Part shown: one piece after another, positions 49,138 through 56,406 of the stretch
Layout: every line of letters starts with the position of its first letter
How positions within the stretch are numbered: position 1 is the first letter of the stretch
IMG/VR virus record: IMGVR_UViG_3300009091_000012
Coordinates: 1-64,000 of that record
Direction: 5' to 3' (one strand)
DNA from: a virus
DNA length: 64,000 nt
Notes under the pieces: model-generated
Seen by the model: the letters and a program-made list of their open reading frames with translations, nothing else
What the model was told of the DNA's origin: nothing
Databases searched by the model: none
Program-made: the position numbers and the translations under genes

Positions 49138-49350
49138 ATGGCCCGGTATACGCAACCACGTAGCGACACCCCGAACGAGGGCACCGGCCCGAACGAGCGG
49201 AAGTACGTTCCGAGGACGCTGACGAACTACGAGAAGTTCGCTCGGAACGGGGAGTTGCTTTGGCACTGTTCGCATTGCGATGCGCTCAACCAGACCAACG
49301 CGAGAGCGTGCGCTCAATGCGGTGCTGACAGACGGCAGAACAAGCGGTGA
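49138..49350 (+). CDS. RanBP2-type zinc finger protein
   Basis: 70 residues behind GCAGGAGG. The C-terminal 'WHCSHCDALNQTNARACAQC' fits the RanBP2 finger pattern exactly: W-x-C-x2-C-x3-N-x6-C-x2-C. The N-terminal 40 residues are basic and likely disordered. RanBP2 fingers bind single-stranded RNA or ubiquitin in eukaryotes and are widespread but little studied in prokaryotes and phages. It is coupled to the next gene (GTGA). Confidence 0.75.
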   Translation: MARYTQPRSDTPNEGTGPNERKYVPRTLTNYEKFARNGELLWHCSHCDALNQTNARACAQCGADRRQNKR

Positions 49351-49613
49351 CCACCATGAGCATGATGGATTCGAGACTGGCTCAGCATGAGCGGGATCTT
49401 GAGTACCTGAAGCATGACGGGAAGAAGTGCCCGTTTTGCGGAGTGGTGGACTGCATCGTCATGACTGGTGAACTCCAGCATGAGGGCACGGCCATCTTCC
49501 AGGAAGTCAAGTGCGAGAAGTGCGCCACTCGATGGGTGGATTGCTACGAGCTGACGGGCATTTCGGCAATGGAAGATCTGGCAGAGCAGTCTGACTTTGA
49601 CGAACAACTGTGA
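49347..49613 (+). CDS. zinc-ribbon protein
   Basis: 88 residues from GTG 49347 (ATG 49356 is an alternative). An N-terminal helix 'RLAQHERDLEYLKHDG' is followed by 'CPFCGVVDC' and 'CEKCATRWVDCYEL', a classic zinc ribbon. The C-terminus is acidic. No family recognised. Confidence 0.75.
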   Translation: MTTMSMMDSRLAQHERDLEYLKHDGKKCPFCGVVDCIVMTGELQHEGTAIFQEVKCEKCATRWVDCYELTGISAMEDLAEQSDFDEQL

Positions 49614-49631
49614 CTTGGAAAGGAGCCTCGT

Positions 49632-49940
49632 ATGAGCAAGAGTCAGGTGACCAAGGGGACGGTCGTTCTGCGTCGGCACGAAGTCGAGGTGCTTCAACAG
49701 AGGTTGAACATCATCCCGGACCACGTGAACGGGATGCCGCTTCAGACCAAGGTGCGCCGGGGTGCCATCGAGCGCCGCCGTTTGTCCTTGGTCAAGGCCG
49801 ACAAGCTCGCTCCGAACCTGCTGGCGAGCCAGGAGCTGTACCGGCTGTGCCAGTACATCAATGACGGCTTCAAGACGGTGGGCTGGGCGATCCGTTCGAC
49901 AGTCTCCGGTGACTACTTCGTCTACAGCGAGAAGTGGTGA
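49632..49940 (+). CDS. basic early protein
   Basis: 102 residues after GGAAAGGAG. Basic with helices ('LRRHEVEVLQQRLNII', 'ELYRLCQYINDGFKTVG') and a C-terminal strand pair. Such a layout would suit DNA or RNA binding, but no family was recognised. The next ATG overlaps its stop (TGATG). Confidence 0.7.
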   Translation: MSKSQVTKGTVVLRRHEVEVLQQRLNIIPDHVNGMPLQTKVRRGAIERRRLSLVKADKLAPNLLASQELYRLCQYINDGFKTVGWAIRSTVSGDYFVYSEKW

Positions 49941-50221
49941 TGCGACTCTTTCCGGCGAACATTCTCATCTGTGAGGGTGATTCACTCGTGCGGAGGGATA
50001 CGACAACCCCCATGGGCTTCAAGGGGGAGTGGATCATCGTTCCCAAGGAAGACTTCGATGCTGCCCGGAAGTTGTTCACGGATCTCCAGGACGCGATCAT
50101 CATGTTGAGCCGAAACGTGGACGCCGAGGACGACTACTATCGCCGGAAGGCGATCGTCCCGGAGGTGAATCAGCTTCGCCTTCTTGTGGGACTGCCGGTA
50201 CTCGGAACGTCAACGCTATGA
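49940..50221 (+). CDS. hypothetical early protein
   Basis: 93 residues from ATG 49940. Short strands ('ILICEGDSLVRR', 'GEWIIVPKEDF') are followed by helices ('ARKLFTDLQDAIIMLSRNV'). No family recognised. Coupled at both ends. Confidence 0.7.
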   Translation: MRLFPANILICEGDSLVRRDTTTPMGFKGEWIIVPKEDFDAARKLFTDLQDAIIMLSRNVDAEDDYYRRKAIVPEVNQLRLLVGLPVLGTSTL

Positions 50222-50478
50222 AGACGTATATCGCGATCGAAGTCGTGACTCGGGGTGGTCAGTCGTACCGAAGTGACGAGCAGGAACTCACCCCCGAGGT
50301 CGAAGAGGCCATGGCCGGGTGGAAGGAGATCACGAGTCGTTTGCGGGAGGTTTCGGACTTCAGCATCGTCGCTACCCATGTGTGGGGCGAAACGACATAC
50401 CACTTTCATCCGGACGACATTTCCGTTGTCGCCATTCTCAAAATCCGAGAAGAATGGAGCAAAGCAATGAAGCGGTAG
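50218..50478 (+). CDS. hypothetical early protein
   Basis: 86 residues (ATGA overlap with the upstream gene). Alpha/beta: 'TYIAIEVVTRGGQSY' strand, an acidic helix 'PEVEEAMAGWKEITSRL', then strands. No family recognised. A 58-nt gap with no special feature follows. Confidence 0.7.
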   Translation: MKTYIAIEVVTRGGQSYRSDEQELTPEVEEAMAGWKEITSRLREVSDFSIVATHVWGETTYHFHPDDISVVAILKIREEWSKAMKR

Positions 50479-50536
50479 CTATGTCAAGAAGTGCTTGAAC
50501 CTATCGTCAACTTCTCACTCAATAAGGAGATTTCAG

Positions 50537-51160
50537 ATGGCAACGAAGCGCACCTATCGCAAGACGGCCCCGAAGACCCAGACCAGCCAGCAGGCTGCCC
50601 CTCGGGACTATGATGTCCGGTATGTCCCGGACTTTGTGCTCGGGCAGATCTCGGGAGCGAAGAACGGCAAGTCCGGTCGCCCGGAGCTGTTCAGCCTGCG
50701 GACCTACAAGGTCCGGACCAAGGAAGGCGAGACCGTCGTCGGCAGCTACCTCGTGTTCGGTGGGGTGCCGCCCCAGAAGCTGCACGAGAAGCTCGACAGC
50801 CTGGGCTTCAAGGTCCGCCGCCGTCCCGCTTCCTGGACCGACAAGCAGAACGTCGTCCACGAGGTCGGCAGCAACGACCGGGACTGCTACGCGGTGTACT
50901 ACAACACCGAGCCGTCCATGACTGAGGAGCAGGCCGAGTACATCGGTGGGTTGCTGGCGAAGACCACGAAATACGTGGCCGACAATGGCCGCACCTTCCT
51001 GCTCCCGTCCTGGGACGCCGTCGAAGCCGACTGGGGAAGCCGGGACAACTGGCTCCAGATCTGCACCGTGGCCGAGGAGGAGCACTCCCCCGCATCGGGC
51101 GGCAACGGTGACGAAGAGACGCCGGGGGTGGACCTCAAGGCCCTCGACGAGATGTTCTAG
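50537..51160 (+). CDS. basic protein with acidic C-terminal tail
   Basis: 207 residues from ATG 50537, behind AAGGAG (the frame is open from 50495). A basic Gln/Thr/Lys-rich start is followed by an alpha/beta body ('TVVGSYLVFGGVPPQKLHEKL'). The last 40 residues are acidic and disordered and end 'LKALDEMF'. A basic body with an acidic tail ending in Phe recalls single-strand DNA-binding proteins, but no OB-fold signature was seen. The function remains open. Confidence 0.75.
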   Translation: MATKRTYRKTAPKTQTSQQAAPRDYDVRYVPDFVLGQISGAKNGKSGRPELFSLRTYKVRTKEGETVVGSYLVFGGVPPQKLHEKLDSLGFKVRRRPASWTDKQNVVHEVGSNDRDCYAVYYNTEPSMTEEQAEYIGGLLAKTTKYVADNGRTFLLPSWDAVEADWGSRDNWLQICTVAEEEHSPASGGNGDEETPGVDLKALDEMF

Positions 51161-51166
51161 GCGACC

Positions 51167-51391
51167 ATGTCCAAGTCGGTGACGCTGCTCGATTTCCTAA
51201 CCGAGGAGCAGATCACCAAGGCTGACCGTATCGTGGGGGAAACCCCCGATATGGGGCAGGCTGCGAAGCGTCTGCGAGCGGAGGTCATCGAGCCGAACAT
51301 GGCCGAGATCGACCGCAAGCTCGGGCAGGAGAACGATCCTGCGTTCATGGCGTACGCGACTCTGTACGTCTTGCTGCGGCTACGGCAGTAG
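51167..51391 (+). CDS. small helical early protein
   Basis: 74 residues, 6 nt after the previous stop. All-helical ('LDFLTEEQITKADRIVG', 'AAKRLRAEVIEPNMAEIDRK'). No family recognised. A terminator follows. Confidence 0.7.
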   Translation: MSKSVTLLDFLTEEQITKADRIVGETPDMGQAAKRLRAEVIEPNMAEIDRKLGQENDPAFMAYATLYVLLRLRQ

Positions 51392-51401
51392 CTACTCTGG
51401 G

Positions 51402-51429
51402 TGGGGGCTATCCTTCGGGGTAGCCCCCA
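51402..51429 (+). terminator. intrinsic terminator with UUCG loop
   Basis: A 12-bp stem (TGGGGGCTATCC against GGGTAGCCCCCA, one G-U) closed by a TTCG loop, then CTTTGTCTT. The T-run is imperfect but the stem is very stable. Confidence 0.75.
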
Positions 51430-51452
51430 TCTTTGTCTTGGAAGGGAGCCTT

Positions 51453-51860
51453 ATGGACGAAGCAGCAGCACGGCAGCTCATCCTCGATACGCTGGCGAAG
51501 ATGGACCAGATGGAAGAACTCCGGAAGAAACAGACGGAGACGATCGCCGAACTGCGGCGTGCGCTCTCCCACAAGTATTTCTGGCCGGAAGCATACGCGG
51601 GGCGAGCTGTCCCTAAAATCTTGTTCGTCGGAGCGGGTAAAAGCGACAAGTTCACCATGACCATGACGGATCTGGAGACGTTGGAGATGCGTAGCTTCAC
51701 GTTCCGGGTTCGGCACACGACTAAGGAACAATCACAGTTCATCCTAACGGGGCGAGTGGGCGGTTACGCTCGTATCGAGTTGGTGGAACCGCAAGGGCTG
51801 GAAATCCCGGTTGATATCATGCTTGAAGTCGTGAAACCGTGGCTCAATCAGTGCTTCTGA
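51453..51860 (+). CDS. hypothetical protein with coiled-coil start
   Basis: 135 residues from ATG 51453, after GGAAGGGAG. An N-terminal coiled coil ('LDTLAKMDQMEELRKKQTET') is followed by a beta-rich region ('PKILFVGAGKSDKFTMTM'). The Gly-x-Gly-Lys-Ser in 'VGAGKSDKF' is not a true P-loop. No family recognised. First gene after a terminator, so it probably opens a new unit. Confidence 0.75.
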   Translation: MDEAAARQLILDTLAKMDQMEELRKKQTETIAELRRALSHKYFWPEAYAGRAVPKILFVGAGKSDKFTMTMTDLETLEMRSFTFRVRHTTKEQSQFILTGRVGGYARIELVEPQGLEIPVDIMLEVVKPWLNQCF

Positions 51861-51870
51861 GGAGGCAACT

Positions 51871-53037
51871 ATGTACATGAAAGACGTGCGAGTCGGTCAG
51901 ACGTATGCGTATGCCGAGGACTACAGCCGGAAGTGCCGGTTCAACGTCAACGAGGTGACGGTGCAGCCGGTCGTCATCACGGACAAGTCCGTGCAGGAGG
52001 TCTACACGACGGACAACTGCGGGAGGTTGATCCCGACTCGCAAGACCATCCTGAAGGGGAAGCTCTATGGCATCCCGGCCACCGACATGCGGGCGCTCGA
52101 CCTGGACCTCGTGGAGAAGGACAACCAGAAGCTCATCCAGGTGGTGCAGGTTAAGCCCGAGGATATCGTGTCCCCGTGGGAACCGGAAGTCGAGCGGGCA
52201 CGGTATCGTGCGGCGATCAAGGTGAAAGCCATGAACGCCCAACGGTATCTTGGGATTCTGGCCTGTGCGGTGCTGGATCAGATGCGACTTCAGTCATCTT
52301 TCGTCGTTCAGAGCAACCCATCAGTTCTTCTCGATATCTGGCCCCTGACCCTTTCTGGCAGCTCCCCCTTCATGTACTCGAAGGATGAGGAAGTCACCCA
52401 GCTTCTGCGGCATCAACTGAAGTGGTCGCTGTTCTCGGGGCTGGTTGCCTTCAACCGTACAGAGGATGACTACCTTTCGTTTGCTGTGACGATGCAAAAG
52501 CCTTCGGAGGGATGGCCCAAGAAGGAAGCAGCTACTACTGATGTGGCCGCTTCAATGACCACGTACAACTACGTGAAGGTCTTTGGTGTCAATCTGGCGA
52601 TGCTGTTTGGAGCCACGTACTGCAAGCCGCCCGCACAGCCGCCCAAGAGCTACCGCAAGAAGAACGTAGCTCTGTGGACAGCGAAAGACAGGGCTGCGAA
52701 CGAGGTTTACTTCGACAAGAAGCTTCTCCCGTGGTTCGAGCGTGTTCGTGCCCGGTTGGCGAAGAGCACGCAGGAGGAGCGGCATCATGTCGTGGAGCTG
52801 GGGCTGAATCAGCTTCGACAGCAGGTGATGGATTTCACCGGTTTCTCCGGACGGGCTGCCAAGGATATCCCGGTGGGTAAGAACATCCCGATGTTCAACT
52901 TCACCTTCTCTTCGGATGTTTGGCAAAAGGAGTTGAAGGCACGGTCTGAGTCAACACTTGCGCTGCCGAGTGCTGCCCAACTTCAGACACTCAAGTCTTC
53001 GGAGCTGAGATACACCGCGTTCTTCCTGTCGAGGTGA
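51871..53037 (+). CDS. hypothetical protein, 388 residues
   Basis: Starts behind GAGGAGG. No family recognised. A beta-rich first quarter ('RVGQTYAYAEDYSRKCRFNV') is followed by a helical middle with a hydrophobic stretch ('YLGILACAVLDQM') and a basic third quarter ('KPPAQPPKSYRKKN'). Largest gene of the small-gene cluster. It could be an enzyme or a takeover protein; no motif decides. Confidence 0.75.
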   Translation: MYMKDVRVGQTYAYAEDYSRKCRFNVNEVTVQPVVITDKSVQEVYTTDNCGRLIPTRKTILKGKLYGIPATDMRALDLDLVEKDNQKLIQVVQVKPEDIVSPWEPEVERARYRAAIKVKAMNAQRYLGILACAVLDQMRLQSSFVVQSNPSVLLDIWPLTLSGSSPFMYSKDEEVTQLLRHQLKWSLFSGLVAFNRTEDDYLSFAVTMQKPSEGWPKKEAATTDVAASMTTYNYVKVFGVNLAMLFGATYCKPPAQPPKSYRKKNVALWTAKDRAANEVYFDKKLLPWFERVRARLAKSTQEERHHVVELGLNQLRQQVMDFTGFSGRAAKDIPVGKNIPMFNFTFSSDVWQKELKARSESTLALPSAAQLQTLKSSELRYTAFFLSR

Positions 53038-53040
53038 CGT

Positions 53041-53283
53041 ATGCCCTGGACCGAGCAGGAGATCAAGGAAATTGAGCGTACCTATCAGGCACCGGAAGGG
53101 TTCACCTGGGTGTGCCTGATGTGCGGGAAAACCGCACGGAACCGTGACCAGTTCATGGACGTTTCGTGCTTCATCCACGCGGTGGTCATCAAGAACACCG
53201 ATCTGAAACGGGATGAGACCGGGGAAGTCATTGCCGTGCAAGAGGTTGCGTTTGATCCACAAACGGATCGGATTCGGGCGTAG
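53041..53283 (+). CDS. small protein with one zinc-like Cys pair
   Basis: 80 residues. 'WVCLMCGKTARN' gives a CxxC pair; a lone Cys and His ('VSCFIHAV') follow 18 residues later and could complete a site. Acidic. No family recognised. Confidence 0.7.
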   Translation: MPWTEQEIKEIERTYQAPEGFTWVCLMCGKTARNRDQFMDVSCFIHAVVIKNTDLKRDETGEVIAVQEVAFDPQTDRIRA

Positions 53284-53291
53284 GAGGCATC

Positions 53292-53468
53292 ATGCCTGAG
53301 ACCCCTGAGCAGGAGTTGGCCCGGTTGAGGAACGCTGTCCGAGAGCTGCCGAATTTTCTTCGGTTGGAGATCCCGGACATCCTGATGGATGAGCATGGTT
53401 CTCAATGCGATTGCGACGTGTGTCGTACTTTCGGATACGCGGCTGAGCAGGCTGAGGACGAGGAGTAG
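53292..53468 (+). CDS. 58-residue acidic protein
   Basis: ATG 53292 after TAGGAGG, stop TAG 53466-53468. Helical, acidic, with 'CDCDVCRTF' near residue 40 (three Cys) and an acidic end. No family recognised. Confidence 0.65.
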   Translation: MPETPEQELARLRNAVRELPNFLRLEIPDILMDEHGSQCDCDVCRTFGYAAEQAEDEE

Positions 53469-53471
53469 GTC

Positions 53472-53645
53472 ATGCGTAACCTTCAGGGTATCCCGCGAGA
53501 GTGGTTGACTCAGGCCCACCTGACCCCCAAGGAGCAGCGTGAACTGGAGCAGCGTGAGAAGAAGCAGCTCCGGGAGCGGTTGAGCCGTGAAGAGATCTAC
53601 GCCAAGGAAGAGCCTGACTTCGATACGTGGCAAGCGGAGAAGTAG
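53472..53645 (+). CDS. 57-residue charged helical protein
   Basis: ATG 53472, stop TAG 53643-53645. Almost entirely charged helix ('LTPKEQRELEQREKKQLRER'). The ATG of the next gene follows at once. No family recognised. Confidence 0.65.
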   Translation: MRNLQGIPREWLTQAHLTPKEQRELEQREKKQLRERLSREEIYAKEEPDFDTWQAEK

Positions 53646-53888
53646 ATGACCTCTCAAGAAAATCCGCTTTGGTTGAGTGATAGCATCCAGTTCCCCCGGC
53701 TGTTGGCTGAGATCCATGCTATTGATATGCCTCAAGATATGCTGGATCAGCTTTGCCTAAACATGGATTTGGAGCCGTTCCAAATCGGAGAGATTCTCAG
53801 GCGAGCGACAGAGGCATTTGACAGGATCAAAGAGGAATTTTGTCCGTCGTCCCTAGACACTACCAAGAGGATCAACCCTGATGGCTAA
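53646..53888 (+). CDS. small acidic helical protein
   Basis: 80 residues starting right after the upstream stop. Helical with an acidic bias ('MPQDMLDQLCLNMDLEPFQI'). The DNA is AT-richer than neighbours on both sides, as is the next gene, so this pair may have been acquired separately. No family recognised. Confidence 0.65.
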   Translation: MTSQENPLWLSDSIQFPRLLAEIHAIDMPQDMLDQLCLNMDLEPFQIGEILRRATEAFDRIKEEFCPSSLDTTKRINPDG

Positions 53889-54198
53889 GTATAGCCCTCT
53901 ACAGCATGAGCATCTTGAAAAAGAGACCAAAGCACAGCTCATTCGGCGTATACAAGAGCTGAGAAAAATGGACATTGCCAAAGAGGAAACAATAGGCAGT
54001 CTCCATGATCAGCTTTGGCAGCAACATGACCAGAAGCGGGATTTTGAGTGGTTGATGCGCACAAGGGAAGATAAGATTCGTGATGTTTGTGCCATTTTCA
54101 TCCATCTGGATGTGAAACGGGTTGCCCCAACATCACTTGTACTCATTCAACGTCTACTGCAAGAAGCCCTGGACTGGCAACAGAAAAAGGCAGAGTGA
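53881..54198 (+). CDS. coiled-coil protein
   Basis: 105 residues; overlaps the upstream gene by 8 nt. Charged helices ('TKAQLIRRIQELRKMDIAKE') suggest a coiled coil, and a further helix ends in 'LLQEALDWQQKKAE'. AT-rich like the previous gene. No family recognised. Confidence 0.7.
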   Translation: MAKYSPLQHEHLEKETKAQLIRRIQELRKMDIAKEETIGSLHDQLWQQHDQKRDFEWLMRTREDKIRDVCAIFIHLDVKRVAPTSLVLIQRLLQEALDWQQKKAE

Positions 54199-54677
54199 TG
54201 GCTAACAGCTACGAGCAGACGTGCTTTGGGATCGAGAACGTGACCAATAAGGAGTATGCGTGGATCAAGGAGATGACCCGTAAACTCCAAGATGTTGAGT
54301 CACAGGAGGAGGGTATCCCTGAGCTGGATGACTTCGTCTCCCATGGGTGGACCGGGTGGAAGCTCGTCACCATGGTCACGGGCATCCAGGGAGAGGCTAT
54401 CACGGAAGATAACGTCCGAGGTGAAGTCTACTTCGACATCGAGGAAGGCTTCGACAACGACGCCCTGATTGCTCTGCTCCAGGGGTTCCTGAAGAAGTTC
54501 CGTCCCGATGGCGTGATCGGCTTCGAGATCGCCTACACCTGTTCGAAGATGCGCCCCGATGAGTTTGGTGGTTCGGCAATCGTCATCACTGCCGATGAAG
54601 TTCAGTCGTTCGGTACGGCAGCGTGGTTGCTGGATCGCCTCGGGGAGTACAGAGCACAGGGGAAGGTGCGGGCGTAG
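54198..54677 (+). CDS. hypothetical protein
   Basis: 159 residues from ATG 54198 (TGATG). An acidic alpha/beta protein with 'EVYFDIEEGFDNDALIALL' and 'GVIGFEIAYTCSKMRPDEFG' as clear strand-helix units. No family named. The following four genes are coupled or nearly so. Confidence 0.7.
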   Translation: MANSYEQTCFGIENVTNKEYAWIKEMTRKLQDVESQEEGIPELDDFVSHGWTGWKLVTMVTGIQGEAITEDNVRGEVYFDIEEGFDNDALIALLQGFLKKFRPDGVIGFEIAYTCSKMRPDEFGGSAIVITADEVQSFGTAAWLLDRLGEYRAQGKVRA

Positions 54678-54678
54678 T

Positions 54679-54924
54679 ATGCCCTTCGTGCTCATCTTCG
54701 AGCATCGTTTTGGGAAAGACGTGTACGTGGCCCACACTCGGGAAGCCATCGAGAAGCAACGAGAGTATCTTGCCCATCAATGGCGGGACGAGTACGATAT
54801 CCCGGAGGAAATCCCGGATGCTGTCCTAGCCGAGAGCTGGTGCGAGTACACGCATGGTACAGAGGGTTTCGAGATTCGTGACATCGACTTTGTCGAGGAG
54901 GCACCTGACGGGGTTACAGACTGA
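54679..54924 (+). CDS. small acidic protein
   Basis: 81 residues. Strand start ('PFVLIFEHRFGKDVYVAHT') then a helix ('REAIEKQREYLAHQWRD'). The ATG lies one base after the upstream stop. No family recognised. Confidence 0.7.
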   Translation: MPFVLIFEHRFGKDVYVAHTREAIEKQREYLAHQWRDEYDIPEEIPDAVLAESWCEYTHGTEGFEIRDIDFVEEAPDGVTD

Positions 54925-55163
54925 TGCGTATCTATCTCAAAGGCGGGGATGTCGTCGCTGCTAGCGCAGACTTCGAGATCGTCACGGATCAGGGGGAACA
55001 TACCTTGTGGAGTATGGGCGTCCCTGATGGTGAAGTGATCCGTTATTGGCACCCCCAAGAAGAGAAGTGGTACGACTGCCGGTGGGATCTTGAAACCGAC
55101 AGTCCAAACTATGGCCAGCTCTACTACGAGGGTCTGGAGCGCGGGGATGAGTCCGTTCTATAG
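54924..55163 (+). CDS. small acidic protein
   Basis: 79 residues (TGATG overlap). Beta-rich, acidic, Trp/Tyr-rich ('VIRYWHPQEEKWYDCRWDLE'). No family recognised. It overlaps the next gene by 17 nt. Confidence 0.7.
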   Translation: MRIYLKGGDVVAASADFEIVTDQGEHTLWSMGVPDGEVIRYWHPQEEKWYDCRWDLETDSPNYGQLYYEGLERGDESVL

Positions 55164-55368
55164 GACCACGATCACGTTCGAGGTTCTGAGTGAGGGGCCT
55201 ATCCCGAGCCATTGGGATCTGGCGCGGATTCACGAGGAGACGATTTCCGGGGAGTGGTCCGGGAAGTCGGAAGTCACTTCAGTGAAGGAACTGACCGAGG
55301 AGGAGCTGATCCGCGAGTGCCATGAGCATGGTACGGACCCCCACTTCTTCCTGATTGACAAACCTTGA
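55147..55368 (+). CDS. small protein ending at a promoter
   Basis: 73 residues from ATG 55147. A strand ('RTTITFEVLSEGPIP') then an acidic helix ('VKELTEEELIRECHEHGTD'). No family recognised. Its last codons contain the -35 box of the next promoter. Confidence 0.65.
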   Translation: MSPFYRTTITFEVLSEGPIPSHWDLARIHEETISGEWSGKSEVTSVKELTEEELIRECHEHGTDPHFFLIDKP

Positions 55369-55383
55369 AAACCGTGATATCAT
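55355..55383 (+). promoter_or_regulatory. sigma70-like promoter of the CobS/CobT-like operon
   Basis: TTGACA (55355-55360), 17-nt spacer, TATCAT (55378-55383). The start would be about 55390, 27 nt before ATG 55417. One of the best promoters in the window. Confidence 0.75.
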
Positions 55384-55416
55384 CAACCGTAACTGGCACT
55401 TAGACGGAGGCCAGAC

Positions 55417-56397
55417 ATGGAAGTAATCACCATCGAAGCGGGTCAGGTGTTCCCCCAGCTCAAGGGGGAGAACGCCAAGGTGAAGATTCCCTTCGGCCAG
55501 TATGACGATAACGATCCCGAGGATCAGCGGCTCAAGGCTCTGATTCCGGCAGTGGATCCGTACTATCGTTTCCCTGGTCGGCAGGTGATCTCGCTGCTGT
55601 TGGCTTTCGCCAACCGCGACAACGTCCTGCTCGTGGGATCGACCGGTGTTGGTAAGACGATGCTGGGGATGCAGCTCGCGGCAAAGGTCATGCTGCCCGC
55701 CGTCAGGTTGAACCTGCACGGTGAGCTGGGATCGCCGGAGCTGTTCGGCTACTTCGGGTTGAGCAACCCCAACATTCTGAACGATGACGGGTGGAAGTGG
55801 ACCACCTTGACCAAGGCGATCCAGCACCCGTGCGTCCTGCTGCTGGATGAGTGGGATTCCATCAGGGCTGAGCTGTCGATCGGCCTTCAGCGGCTGTTGG
55901 AAGATCACCAGCCCGGTGTGATGCTGCCGGAGCGGGATCAGTTTATCCCTCGGCATAAGGACTGCATCATCATCGCCACCGCGAACACCCGAGGGCTGGG
56001 TGACGAGACCGGCCTGTATGCCGGGACCGGTGCTCAGAACTTCGCGCAGTTGAACAGGTTCCATCTGGTGATGGAGATGGAGCCGCTGCCGCCCAAGAAT
56101 CTGGCGCAGATTCTGGAGAAGGTGGAGTTCTACAACCAGAGCTTGAAGCCGGAATTGGTGGATGCGCTCACCAAGTTCTATGCGGCAACCCTGTCCTCGT
56201 GGGAGCAGAACGGGCTGTCCACTCCGATCTCCGTGAGGATGATGCTGCACTTCGCCAAGTACTTCCTGGTGCTGAAGTACGAGGCATTGGGGATGACCAT
56301 CCTGTCCAAGCTGCCCACAGCCAGGGACAGGGAGATCATGCTGGGTATCGCTGATCGGTTCAACTTCGTTGATCCGAACCGAACTGCCGCCAAGTAG
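55417..56397 (+). CDS. cobS: CobS/MoxR-like AAA+ ATPase
   Basis: 326 residues with ACGGAGG upstream. AAA+ motifs: Walker A 'GSTGVGKT' (74-81), Walker B 'LLLDEWD' (141-147), sensor 1 'IIIATANTRG' (about 184-193). The layout around 'GELGSPELFGYFG' is typical of the CobS/MoxR group. In cobalamin synthesis CobS works with CobT in cobalt insertion; in phages such pairs stand apart from that pathway and their role is not settled. A CobT-like gene follows 9 nt later. Confidence 0.85.
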   Translation: MEVITIEAGQVFPQLKGENAKVKIPFGQYDDNDPEDQRLKALIPAVDPYYRFPGRQVISLLLAFANRDNVLLVGSTGVGKTMLGMQLAAKVMLPAVRLNLHGELGSPELFGYFGLSNPNILNDDGWKWTTLTKAIQHPCVLLLDEWDSIRAELSIGLQRLLEDHQPGVMLPERDQFIPRHKDCIIIATANTRGLGDETGLYAGTGAQNFAQLNRFHLVMEMEPLPPKNLAQILEKVEFYNQSLKPELVDALTKFYAATLSSWEQNGLSTPISVRMMLHFAKYFLVLKYEALGMTILSKLPTARDREIMLGIADRFNFVDPNRTAAK

Positions 56398-56406
56398 GAG
56401 GCAGCC

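Noticed and set aside
51600-51660. P-loop in 'VGAGKSDKF' of the protein at 51453
   Set aside because: Too short for GxxxxGK(S/T), with no Walker B or fold support.
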